Virus record (IMG/VR): IMGVR_UViG_3300031974_000870
Location: 1 to 24,143 of that record
Origin: a virus
Length of the DNA: 24,143 nt
Direction: 5' to 3' (one strand)
The position numbers and the translations under genes are program-made. The stretch's first letter is position 1. The number at the start of each line of letters is the position of its first letter. The notes below the pieces were generated by a model, which was not told where the DNA came from, made no database searches, and saw only the letters and a list, made by a program, of their open reading frames with translations. Below are positions 6,408 through 12,407 of the stretch, one piece after another.

Positions 6408-6888
6408 ATTTTTGTACTGGATTAATTGGCTTAAAGTTCGTTGGCCAAACGCTAAATTAAACGAATTTACGATTAAATCACTATATGATGATTTTAAAAT
6501 TTATGATGACCAGGTATTTGGTAAAGTCTTATTAGATTATTTTGATAGTGGTAATGAGTTTTTAGATTGGTCAAAGATTAAAAAGTTGTGTAAAGAATTT
6601 CAAATACAATCTTTTAGAGATAAAACACAACAATTAGCAGAACAAAAACAATTAGAAAGCACTAAAGCTGATCCACCAAGTAGTTTACAAGCATATTTAA
6701 AGCAGCTGGGTTATAAAACGTTTGCTGAAGCTGTATTTTATAAAAGCAAAGAATTATATAAATACAATAAATTTAGACAATGGCAAAAAGACTTATTTGA
6801 ACCATACAAGGATTTGGACTATAGTGAAGCACAAGAAAAGGGTTGGCGATTAGGATTGGGATTAGCGTTAGATGACAGACGATATTGA
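6394..6888 (+). CDS. Possible helicase-loader-like replication protein
   Basis: A 164-residue protein. The N-terminal 70 residues have the helical pattern seen in phage helicase loader/inhibitor (G39P-like) proteins: an EFLYWINWLKVRWPNAK start, a YDDF/YDDQVF pair, then a LLDYFDSGNEFLDWSKIKKL segment. The central part is glutamine/lysine-rich and probably flexible. The C-terminal part is aromatic and basic. It overlaps the 39-residue gene before it and the initiator gene after it (17 bases), the usual place for a loader. No Walker motif is present, so it is not a DnaC-type ATPase. The identification is tentative. Confidence 0.45.
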   Translation: MQKDEFLYWINWLKVRWPNAKLNEFTIKSLYDDFKIYDDQVFGKVLLDYFDSGNEFLDWSKIKKLCKEFQIQSFRDKTQQLAEQKQLESTKADPPSSLQAYLKQLGYKTFAEAVFYKSKELYKYNKFRQWQKDLFEPYKDLDYSEAQEKGWRLGLGLALDDRRY

Positions 6889-7606
6889 GTTTATAGGATC
6901 TGAATACGAATTTACATTTACAATAGTTCCCCATTGGTTACTAGGTTTATTAAAACCATTGGAAATAGTAACCTATGTAGCACTCGGTCAATATGCCGAT
7001 AATAAAACAAAGGAATGTTGGCCAAGTGTTACAAAACTAGCGAAAGATATTGGTAGATCACGTTATTCAACAATAAAAGCATTACAAGGATTGGAAGAAA
7101 AGGGAGCTATTGAAATAAAACAACGTTTTAAGGATAAAGGCGAACAAACAAGCAATCTTTACATACTTAAATTAACTAAGGGGGTGTCAAGAAAACTTGA
7201 CAGGGGGGGTAAAGAAAACTTGACGGGTAGGGGTATAGAAAACTTGACACAAACTATATCCAATATAACTATATCCAATGAACTATATTTTGACACCTAC
7301 AACAAAGAAATACAAAAAGAATACGTAGATACGCTTGTTAATGTATTTAATTTAACAAATATAACTAAAAACAAGTGGGGACAGCTATACAATACGGCTA
7401 AACAGCTATTTGAAGCAGAGATTTATCCTAACCAGATACCGTTGTTGGTCAAAAACTGCGTTTTAACCTATGGCGAAAAATACACCACAGTAAACAGCAT
7501 TTTAAACCACACAGAATTACTAAATGGCGTAAAAGATAAATCAGCTGATGATGTAAAACAGTTAATGGATCAGAAAGCATTAAAGGATTGGGCAGATGAT
7601 AACTAA
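6872..7606 (+). CDS. Winged-helix replication initiator-like protein
   Basis: A 244-residue protein. Residues 15-100 form an HTH_36-type winged helix: FTIVPHWLLG, LKPLEIVTYVALGQYAD, WPSVTKLAKDIGRSRYSTIKAL (recognition region, about 50-72), then a wing near LEEKGAIEIKQRF. A low-complexity Asn/Thr-rich linker (105-140) is encoded by the iteron region. The C-terminal 100 residues are helical and resemble DnaD-like replication domains in general shape. Phages with this layout use the protein to open the origin and recruit the helicase. The ATG lies 17 bases inside the previous gene. The iterons within the gene (7180-7248) support an initiator role, as with lambda O. Confidence 0.7.
   Translation: MTDDIEFIGSEYEFTFTIVPHWLLGLLKPLEIVTYVALGQYADNKTKECWPSVTKLAKDIGRSRYSTIKALQGLEEKGAIEIKQRFKDKGEQTSNLYILKLTKGVSRKLDRGGKENLTGRGIENLTQTISNITISNELYFDTYNKEIQKEYVDTLVNVFNLTNITKNKWGQLYNTAKQLFEAEIYPNQIPLLVKNCVLTYGEKYTTVNSILNHTELLNGVKDKSADDVKQLMDQKALKDWADDN
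7180..7248 (+). repeat. Three iterons inside the initiator gene (candidate origin)
   Basis: The 12-mer AGAAAACTTGAC occurs exactly at 7190-7201, 7213-7224 and 7237-7248, at 23- and 24-base spacing (about two helical turns). Each copy is preceded by a run of 4-7 G and a T. The first copy is part of a palindrome, GTCAAG-AAAA-CTTGAC (7186-7201). The first copy is in a different reading frame (RKLD) from the other two (ENLT), so the repeat is conserved as DNA rather than as protein. Confidence 0.75.
7252..7288 (+). repeat. AT-rich direct repeats, possible DNA unwinding element
   Basis: AACTATAT occurs at 7252-7259, 7267-7274 and 7281-7288. The first two copies extend to the identical 13-mer AACTATATCCAAT. 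The tract is AT-rich and lies immediately beside the iterons, which is where an unwinding element would be expected. Unlike the iterons, the first two copies are in the same frame and encode TISN twice, so a purely protein-level explanation is not excluded here. Confidence 0.5.
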
Positions 7607-8093
7607 ATGCATATTACTGTACGCATTAATAATTAATAATTTTGCTGTTGGTATAACACCTACTGTTGATGATTTTAAACAGCTTGATGATTGCGATAAT
7701 TATATACCTGGTACTTGTTATCAATATGCAACATTACTTGTAGAACATTTTGAAGTAGAAGATATTGAAATAGCAGTAAAAGTAATGTGGTGTGAAAGTC
7801 GTAATAAATCAGCTGCGTATCGTTGGCAAGATCAAGATAGTGGTTTATTTCAAATCATACCAAGTACTTGGGGTTGGGTTAAAGAACATCACAATATACC
7901 TTACTGGGATTATCCTATTGGAAATACCTACGCACAGTTCATACCAGCGTATAATATTGAAGTAGCAGGATTATTAGTAGCTGATATGCACAGTAGGGGT
8001 AATTATTGGCAACCGTGGGACGCTAGTAAAGATTGTTGGGAAGATACAGACAAATGGATTGCGAAGTGGAAAAGTGAAGTTAATAAACGCTGA
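7596..8093 (+). CDS. Secreted lytic transglycosylase-like protein
   Basis: A 165-residue protein with a hydrophobic signal-like N-terminus (CILLYALIINNFAVG, residues 5-19). The SLT/goose-lysozyme-like core has the catalytic glutamate E67 in WCESRNKSAA, then DSGLFQIIPSTWGW (81-94) and a distal YAQFIPAYNIEVA segment, the standard ES...GLFQ...AxYNI order. Such enzymes cut the glycan between MurNAc and GlcNAc. The gene lies in the replication region, 11 bases overlapping the initiator gene, not with the endolysin/holin pair. It could modify the host wall early, act as a second lysin, or be a virion-associated wall-degrading enzyme made from an unusual location. Confidence 0.78.
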   Translation: MITKCILLYALIINNFAVGITPTVDDFKQLDDCDNYIPGTCYQYATLLVEHFEVEDIEIAVKVMWCESRNKSAAYRWQDQDSGLFQIIPSTWGWVKEHHNIPYWDYPIGNTYAQFIPAYNIEVAGLLVADMHSRGNYWQPWDASKDCWEDTDKWIAKWKSEVNKR

Positions 8094-8724
8094 TTGCTTA
8101 ACATATATGAAAACTATGGAAGATAAAACCATAGATTTTGTTTTAACAAGTCCACCATATAATCGTAAACGTAATGATAAATATGAACTGTATAATGATT
8201 TAATTGTTGATTACTACGAATTCAATGTTGAAGTTATAAACCAACTACTTCGTTTGACCAAAAATTATGTATTTTACAATATACAAACAAATTTTTACAA
8301 CAAACAAGATGTTTACAAATTAATTGGTAAATTTAGCAAGAATATAAAAGAAATAATTATATGGGAAAAATCCAACCCACTACCAGCAAGTGGCAAGGCA
8401 ATAACAAATGCAGTTGAATATTTTATTGTGTTAGGCGACAAACCATTAAAAAGCAATACAACATATACAAAAAATATTATTAAAAGTTCTGTTAATTCAA
8501 ATATGCCAAAGTTTCATAAAGCAGTAATGAAGCAAGAAATAGCTGATTTAATTATTGAAAAGTTTGCTTATAATTCAAACAATGTTTTTGATCCATTTAT
8601 GGGTTTAGGTACTACTGGTATTGCAGCTGCTAAAAATAACAAAGATTTTATTGGTATTGAACTAATTAAGGAATATTACGATTATGCAAAAGACAAGTTA
8701 AATGAACTACAACAAAAAGTTTGA
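8074..8724 (+). CDS. DNA methyltransferase (N4-cytosine/N6-adenine, beta class)
   Basis: A 216-residue amino-methyltransferase. The catalytic motif IV SPPY (26-29, in DFVLTSPPYN) precedes the AdoMet-binding motif FDPFMGLGTTG near the C-terminus, so it has the beta-class order. SPPY is commoner in N4-cytosine enzymes, but N6-adenine activity is possible. I chose GTG at 8074 (MKLINADCL, the usual family start); an in-frame TTG at 8059 adds five residues without a better ribosome-binding site. It overlaps the transglycosylase gene by about 20 bases. No cognate restriction enzyme gene is recognised. It probably shields phage DNA from host restriction or marks it for regulation. Confidence 0.85.
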   Translation: MKLINADCLTYMKTMEDKTIDFVLTSPPYNRKRNDKYELYNDLIVDYYEFNVEVINQLLRLTKNYVFYNIQTNFYNKQDVYKLIGKFSKNIKEIIIWEKSNPLPASGKAITNAVEYFIVLGDKPLKSNTTYTKNIIKSSVNSNMPKFHKAVMKQEIADLIIEKFAYNSNNVFDPFMGLGTTGIAAAKNNKDFIGIELIKEYYDYAKDKLNELQQKV

Positions 8725-9079
8725 TATACAGCTTAAACAAGGCGAAAAGCTAGAAGAACAATTAGCACAATTTTTTACTGGATCAAACATAGAAGTTAAA
8801 TCAGAACGTTATATATGGGAACAAACAGGCAATCTATTTATTGAATATGAATACAAAGGCCAAAAAAGTGGCATAGCAGCAACAACAGCTGATTATTGGG
8901 CGTTATGTTTAGTGCGTGATGAACAACTATTACAGATGTATATATTGCCAACGGAAACACTTAAACGCATAACTAGGCCATATTTTAAAACAGAACGTGA
9001 TGTAATTGGTGGCGATAATGATAATTCAAAAGGCATACTTGTACCAATAGATCAGATTGCTAATGGGTATAAATTTTAA
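8702..9079 (+). CDS. Small PD-(D/E)XK-type nuclease
   Basis: A 125-residue protein with features of a widespread family of small phage nucleases. They include a helical start with E16/E19, the core IEVKSERYIWEQTGNLFIEYEY (E31-x-K33 as the D/E-x-K element), then GQKSGIAATTADYWAL (54-68). Candidate metal ligands are E16 or E19, E31, K33 and E48/E50. The fold probably cuts branched or damaged DNA, in recombination or host genome degradation, but the substrate is not shown by sequence. It overlaps the methyltransferase gene by 23 bases. Pairing of a methyltransferase with this type of nuclease could suggest a restriction pair, but the family is usually free-standing. Confidence 0.7.
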   Translation: MNYNKKFDIQLKQGEKLEEQLAQFFTGSNIEVKSERYIWEQTGNLFIEYEYKGQKSGIAATTADYWALCLVRDEQLLQMYILPTETLKRITRPYFKTERDVIGGDNDNSKGILVPIDQIANGYKF

Positions 9080-9231
9080 TGAATACTTTATACATTTGTT
9101 CAATATGTGATTTCTATAAAAAGAAAGGTTGTTTAGATCAAGATAGTAAATTTTATTGTTCTGATTGCGATAGAACTTATTGGAAAGAAAAACGTAAATG
9201 GTCAAAGAACGGCTTTATATATCAAAAATAA
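9079..9231 (+). CDS. 50-residue zinc-ribbon-like protein
   Basis: A small basic protein with two cysteine pairs (CSIC at 7-10, CSDC at 27-30) and an additional C18, followed by a very basic, aromatic tail (RTYWKEKRKWSKNGF). This is a probable zinc ribbon with nucleic-acid-binding potential. The ATG is coupled to the upstream TAA (TAATG). It is one of several tiny cysteine-pair proteins in the window. No specific function can be given. Confidence 0.55.
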   Translation: MNTLYICSICDFYKKKGCLDQDSKFYCSDCDRTYWKEKRKWSKNGFIYQK

Positions 9232-9251
9232 TGGAATAAATACATAGATAC

Positions 9252-9257
9252 TATAAT
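9252..9257 (+). promoter_or_regulatory. Possible -10 element upstream of the 9287 gene
   Basis: A perfect TATAAT hexamer lies in the short gap between genes, with a predicted start near 9264 and the ribosome-binding AAAGG at 9272-9276. I see no convincing -35 box at the right distance, so this is weaker than the 5029 and 9692 sites. Confidence 0.35.
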
Positions 9258-9286
9258 TCAATGAATAGACTAAAGGTATGTGCAAT

Positions 9287-9679
9287 ATGTCCAATAAAGG
9301 ATATGACGATATAAAAGAACTTGTAGCAAATGTTATGGGTTTGAACGATTGGTTACAAGACATTGAACCAGTAGAAGCTGTATTACCTAATGGTCATTTT
9401 GGGGGTATGAACTTTACGATTAATTGGTTAGACAACACTAAATCACGTTATTGCATACGATTAAATTTTGACTTTACTTACGATATGCAAATATATCAGT
9501 ACCAAAACTACAGACAGCTTGGACTTGCCATAGAACGATCTTTACCACGTGAAAGTATATTGATGTTACTCAGTACAACGTTTCAAGAATTAACAGCACA
9601 ATCCAACCAAGTATTAGAAAACCTTAAATTTGAGTTAAGCAAAGAAACACAAGAAATATTAAAAAACGACACACAATAA
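9287..9679 (+). CDS. Hypothetical protein, 130 residues
   Basis: An acidic protein with a helical N-terminus, a central probably beta-rich region (FGGMNFTINWLDNTKSRYCIRLNFDFTYDMQIYQYQNY) and a long helical, glutamine/glutamate-rich C-terminus. I chose ATG 9287 because AAAGG (9272-9276) lies 10 bases upstream; the ATG at 9278 is only 1 base from it. No family is recognised. It ends shortly before the promoter of the structured RNA unit. Its place among nuclease, methyltransferase and WhiB genes suggests an accessory early role. Confidence 0.6.
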   Translation: MSNKGYDDIKELVANVMGLNDWLQDIEPVEAVLPNGHFGGMNFTINWLDNTKSRYCIRLNFDFTYDMQIYQYQNYRQLGLAIERSLPRESILMLLSTTFQELTAQSNQVLENLKFELSKETQEILKNDTQ

Positions 9680-9699
9680 AAATATTTAGTATATAATTA
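9670..9699 (+). promoter_or_regulatory. Promoter of the structured RNA unit
   Basis: A perfect TATAAT lies at 9692-9697, inside the 14-mer TTAGTATATAATTA (9686-9699) that is repeated exactly at 1137-1150. A CACACA hexamer (9670-9675) lies 16 bases upstream and shares CACA with the -35 of the 5029 promoter. Counting 7-8 bases from the -10 places the start at 9704-9705, exactly where the outer RNA stem begins. Confidence 0.7.
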
Positions 9700-9704
9700 G
9701 ATTA

Positions 9705-9836
9705 GGTTTGTAAGTAGCAATAACCACTCATAGCGAAGTTCAAAATCTGCGAAGAAACCTTAACAAGTCGGTGCAAGACACTTTTGTTAAGATAAACGGC
9801 CACTAGGTAAGTAAAATTAGCAAGGGCTTACAAACC
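9705..9836 (+). ncRNA. Structured small RNA or leader, about 132 bases
   Basis: The segment is closed by a perfect 10-base-pair stem GGTTTGTAAG (9705-9714) / CTTACAAACC (9827-9836). Inside it, a second perfect 8-base-pair stem CTTAACAA (9759-9766) / TTGTTAAG (9784-9791) holds a 17-base apical part that can pair further. The segment has no reading frame of its own. The predicted promoter start coincides with the first base of the outer stem, and a terminator follows at 9964, so it looks like a discrete RNA gene or structured 5' leader for the micropeptide at 9866. I could not match it to a known riboswitch, ribozyme, tRNA or 6S RNA. The repeated GCGAAG at 9733 and 9749 is a possible functional element. 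Confidence 0.65.
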
Positions 9837-9865
9837 AAACGTACTAGAAACAAAAGGAGTTCAAA

Positions 9866-9943
9866 ATGAAAAGTTGTAAAAAACACCCAAGCAAAACGTC
9901 TTATGGTTGTAACGCTTGTTCTCATATAAGAAATAACGTTTAA
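9866..9943 (+). CDS. 25-residue CxxC micropeptide
   Basis: A tiny frame with a strong AAAGGAG site (9853-9859) six bases before its ATG. The product has C4, H7, C15 and C18 (SCKKHPSKTSYGCNACSH) plus H20, enough ligands for one zinc ion. It lies between the structured RNA (9705-9836) and the terminator (9964), so the transcript of about 285 bases has this as its only obvious coding content. It may be the regulated product of the leader, or the RNA may be the functional molecule with a small peptide riding along. Confidence 0.55.
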   Translation: MKSCKKHPSKTSYGCNACSHIRNNV

Positions 9944-9963
9944 GGTCAAAAGAAATTTACATT

Positions 9964-9992
9964 AAAGCCACCAACAACGGTGGCTTTTTTGT
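9964..9992 (+). terminator. Intrinsic terminator closing the RNA/micropeptide unit
   Basis: A perfect 9-base-pair stem AAAGCCACC (9964-9972) / GGTGGCTTT (9979-9987) has loop AACAAC, followed by TTT and G. It ends the unit that begins at the 9692 promoter and lies only about 15 bases before the WhiB-like gene. Confidence 0.92.
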
Positions 9993-9998
9993 TATTGT
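9993..9998 (+). promoter_or_regulatory. Possible -10 for a leaderless WhiB-like mRNA
   Basis: The hexamer TATTGT (TANNNT type) ends 6 bases before the ATG at 10005, and there is no Shine-Dalgarno sequence in the 15 bases between the terminator and that ATG. That geometry is typical of leaderless actinobacterial transcripts that begin at the start codon. Confidence 0.4.
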
Positions 9999-10004
9999 TA
10001 ATGT

Positions 10005-10655
10005 ATGACGTGGCAAAACAGGGCGTTGTGCAACAATATGCCAACCAACTTATTTTTCGCAGGTACAGATAAACGTACTGATAAACAATATTGGGAAACT
10101 CATTTAATGTGTAGGGAATGTCCAGTAAATATAAATTGTTTGCAATATGCGTTGGATCAAGATTTAGAATATGGACTTTATTGCTTACCAGAACGTGTAC
10201 GGCGTAGATTACGTAGCAAACCACCTAAAGATTTACTAGCTACTATGCAGGAAACATTTACAACAATAGATATTATTGAAGCTGAATTTGATTACCACGG
10301 CAAGTTAGTAAAAAAGCGTTGTTTACGGTGCAACAGAAAGACACGTGGATTTGCTAACGACACAGAAAACTGGGGTGGCAAAAGTCATATATGCGTTAGT
10401 TGTCATATAGAAATACAAAATAATAAGCAAGTAGATAAATTATTAGATCGTGAAAAGCCAAGCAAATCAAGACCAGAGTTTGATAGCTATGGACAGCTTG
10501 TAAGTAAATGCTGTACTAAATGTGGCGAAAGAAAGGTTGCACAAGAGTTTAGTAAAAGACCACAAGGCATTGGTGGTAAAACAAGCTGGTGTAAAGCGTG
10601 TACAAGAAAGAATTTAGAATTATGGCAACAAAAACAAAATAAAAAGGTAAAATAA
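10005..10655 (+). CDS. WhiB-like protein fused to two zinc modules
   Basis: A 216-residue protein. Residues 1-70 form a WhiB-like domain with the four iron-sulphur cysteines C9, C36, C39 and C45 (C-x26-C-xx-C-x5-C). The segment EYGLYCLPERVRRRL (55-69) follows, in place of the usual GVWGG turn and basic helix. WhiB proteins hold a redox-sensitive [4Fe-4S] cluster and act with the principal sigma factor, so this one probably alters host or phage transcription. Residues 95-140 and 159-205 are two similar zinc modules, each opening FD(Y/S)xGxLVxKxC and carrying CxxC pairs C106/C109 with C130/C133 and C170/C173 with C196/C199. This C-terminal extension is not part of ordinary WhiB proteins of about 100 residues. 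The gene follows a terminator and lacks a leader. Confidence 0.85.
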   Translation: MTWQNRALCNNMPTNLFFAGTDKRTDKQYWETHLMCRECPVNINCLQYALDQDLEYGLYCLPERVRRRLRSKPPKDLLATMQETFTTIDIIEAEFDYHGKLVKKRCLRCNRKTRGFANDTENWGGKSHICVSCHIEIQNNKQVDKLLDREKPSKSRPEFDSYGQLVSKCCTKCGERKVAQEFSKRPQGIGGKTSWCKACTRKNLELWQQKQNKKVK

Positions 10656-10670
10656 GCAAAAAGGAGTGTT

Positions 10671-11381
10671 ATGGAGTTAGTAAACAACGATTTTAGACAA
10701 TGTGAGTGGCCAAGTAATATACAAACAATTATCTGTGATCCACCGTACAACATAGGATTTAATTACAAAGGTGGTTACAAAGACAACATAAAAGAAGAAA
10801 ACTACAATATGTTGATATGGGAACTGCTTGATTATTCGTATAAGTTAAGCAATAACACATCAAATATGTTTTTAATTAATTATCCAGAAATAGTTGCAAA
10901 CTTATGGGAAACAATTAAATCAACAGATTGGAATATACATCAATGGATTAATTGGGTTTATCCAAGTAATGTTGGTCATAGTAAAAAGAGATTTACACGT
11001 GCAAGTAGAACAATATTGTGGCTTACAAAAGATAATCCAAAAATATATATAGATCGTGTTACACAACCTTACAAAAACCCCAATGATAAGCGTATTAAAG
11101 AACATATAGCAAATGGTCGTACAGGAACACATCTTTACGATTGGTGGGAAATAAATTTAGTTAAAAACGTAAGTAAACAAAAAAATGATTATACAAATCA
11201 AATACCAGAAGAAATATTAAGTAGATTAATACTTACTACAACAGATTATGAAGATGTAGTAGCAGATCCTATGTGTGGCACAGGTTCAACACTTATAACT
11301 GCTACTAAACTATTTAGAAAAGGTTGGGGTTGTGATATAAATAGCGACTTACAAGAATTATGGAATAATTATGATATTTGA
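10671..11381 (+). CDS. DNA adenine methyltransferase (beta class)
   Basis: A 236-residue amino-methyltransferase with DPPY (23-26, ICDPPYNIGF), the usual motif IV of N6-adenine enzymes, ahead of the AdoMet motif DPMCGTGST (199-207). The order is beta class. Central segments INWVYPSNVGHSKKRF and RTILWLTKDNP are typical of the family's target-recognition side. A strong AAAGGAGTGT site precedes the ATG. It follows the WhiB-like gene and precedes the PAPS-reductase-like gene. As the second methyltransferase in the window, it may modify a different target from the 8074 enzyme. No linked restriction gene is seen, so it is likely an orphan enzyme for protection. Confidence 0.88.
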   Translation: MELVNNDFRQCEWPSNIQTIICDPPYNIGFNYKGGYKDNIKEENYNMLIWELLDYSYKLSNNTSNMFLINYPEIVANLWETIKSTDWNIHQWINWVYPSNVGHSKKRFTRASRTILWLTKDNPKIYIDRVTQPYKNPNDKRIKEHIANGRTGTHLYDWWEINLVKNVSKQKNDYTNQIPEEILSRLILTTTDYEDVVADPMCGTGSTLITATKLFRKGWGCDINSDLQELWNNYDI

Positions 11382-11416
11382 TGAAGTAATATTAGATGAC
11401 TTAGATGAGGAGTTAA

Positions 11417-12310
11417 ATGAAAACTTACTTAAAAGAACTTAGATTAGCAGACGAAGAAACACTAAAAAAAGATGTTCAGCTGCGTGTATTAAATCTTGGT
11501 GCAGGTGTACAAAGTTCAACAGTATTATTTAAAATGCTTGATGAAGAAATAAAACCACCAGATATTGCTTTATTTGCAGATACAGGAAATGAACCAAAAG
11601 AAGTTTATGTATGGCTAGAAAAACTTATTGATTTAGCTAAAGGTAAGATACCAATAGAAATTGTTAGAAATAAAAAAAATACAGGACATATAGTAAAAGA
11701 CTATCAAAGTAAAGAGGGTAGATTTTCAATGTTGCCATTACATATAAAAAAAGCAGACGGAACTTCTGGTATCGGTAGAAGAACTTGTACATACGAATAT
11801 AAAATAACACCCATACAAGCAAGAATACGTGAATTAATGGGTGGTAATTTACGTGGTAAATGCGTTGAACAAGTTATGGGTATAAGTTTAGATGAAATTC
11901 AACGTGCTAAAAGACCAGCAAGTAAATGGTCAATACATTGTTATCCACTTATAGAAAATAGAATAACAAGAGAAGATTGTTTACATTACTTTAAACATAA
12001 AGATTTAGGTAAACCACCAAGATCAGCTTGTATTATGTGTCCGTATCACGACAATAAAAGTTGGAAACATTTAAAAGACAATTATCCAGAAGAATTTGCT
12101 GAAGCTGTTGAATTTGATGAATGGCTTAGAAATGGTAAAAAAGATAGTGCCAGTAAAGTAATGTTTTATAAAAAAGCAGAACCAGGACAAGAAAGTGAAC
12201 TATATGTATATAAGAAAAGAATACCATTAGCAGTAGCAAATTTTAGTGATCCGAATGAAAATCAATATTCATTGTTTGATGATGAGTGTGAGGGTATGTG
12301 TGGAATATAA
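11417..12310 (+). CDS. PAPS reductase-like ATP pyrophosphatase
   Basis: A 297-residue member of the adenine nucleotide alpha-hydrolase/PAPS reductase-like superfamily. The ATP-binding PP-loop is LGAGVQSST (27-35), followed by FADTGNEP (53-60), RRTCTYEYK (121-129), a GISLDE segment (155-160), and RSACIMCPYH (202-211) with a CxxC. The C-terminus (ECEGMCGI) adds more cysteines. The superfamily includes sulphate-assimilation enzymes and DndC, which activates sulphur for DNA phosphorothioation. Phage versions with a GAGxQS loop are common but their role is unsettled. A true sulphate-assimilation role is doubtful because partner enzymes are absent. Next to a methyltransferase, nucleic-acid modification is a reasonable inference. 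GAGGAG provides the ribosome-binding site. Confidence 0.8.
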   Translation: MKTYLKELRLADEETLKKDVQLRVLNLGAGVQSSTVLFKMLDEEIKPPDIALFADTGNEPKEVYVWLEKLIDLAKGKIPIEIVRNKKNTGHIVKDYQSKEGRFSMLPLHIKKADGTSGIGRRTCTYEYKITPIQARIRELMGGNLRGKCVEQVMGISLDEIQRAKRPASKWSIHCYPLIENRITREDCLHYFKHKDLGKPPRSACIMCPYHDNKSWKHLKDNYPEEFAEAVEFDEWLRNGKKDSASKVMFYKKAEPGQESELYVYKKRIPLAVANFSDPNENQYSLFDDECEGMCGI

Positions 12311-12407
12311 TAAATGCCGTTGTAAAGGTAATGTAATATGTTCAGAATGTTGGACAGCAGAACATACGATTATATATCAACAACAACAAGCTAGGAACAA
12401 AAGATAA
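12300..12407 (+). CDS. 35-residue zinc-ribbon-like micropeptide
   Basis: A tiny protein with two cysteine pairs (CRC near residues 6-8 and CSEC at 14-17) and a glutamine-rich, basic end. The GTG at 12300 has AGGG 5 bases upstream; an in-frame ATG at 12282 would give 41 residues but has no ribosome-binding site. It overlaps the end of the PAPS-reductase-like gene. Its stop codon overlaps the AUA start proposed for the HNH gene (ATAA junction), and it supplies that gene's ribosome-binding sequence. Confidence 0.5.
   Translation: MEYNKCRCKGNVICSECWTAEHTIIYQQQQARNKR

Noticed and set aside
7190-7248. CRISPR array
   Set aside because: Repeats of 12 bases with about 11-12 base spacers inside a coding frame do not match CRISPR repeat or spacer lengths; iterons explain them better.
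9705-9837. tRNA reading of the structured region, since GGTTTGT/ACAAACC looks like an acceptor stem with a following A
   Set aside because: There is no T-arm (TTC motif) next to the 3' strand, no U8/A9 pattern, and the enclosed length (over 110 bases) is too long for a normal tRNA.
11371-11442. 23-codon frame overlapping the end of the adenine methyltransferase and start of the PAPS-reductase-like gene
   Set aside because: It overlaps both genes and has no ribosome-binding site; its purine-rich sequence is explained as the GAGGAG site of the 11417 gene.
12390-12407. -1 frameshift from the 12300 micropeptide into the HNH frame
   Set aside because: The codons in the only possible window (AAC AAA AGA) do not give re-pairing after a -1 slip; an AUA start with a well-spaced ribosome-binding site is simpler.
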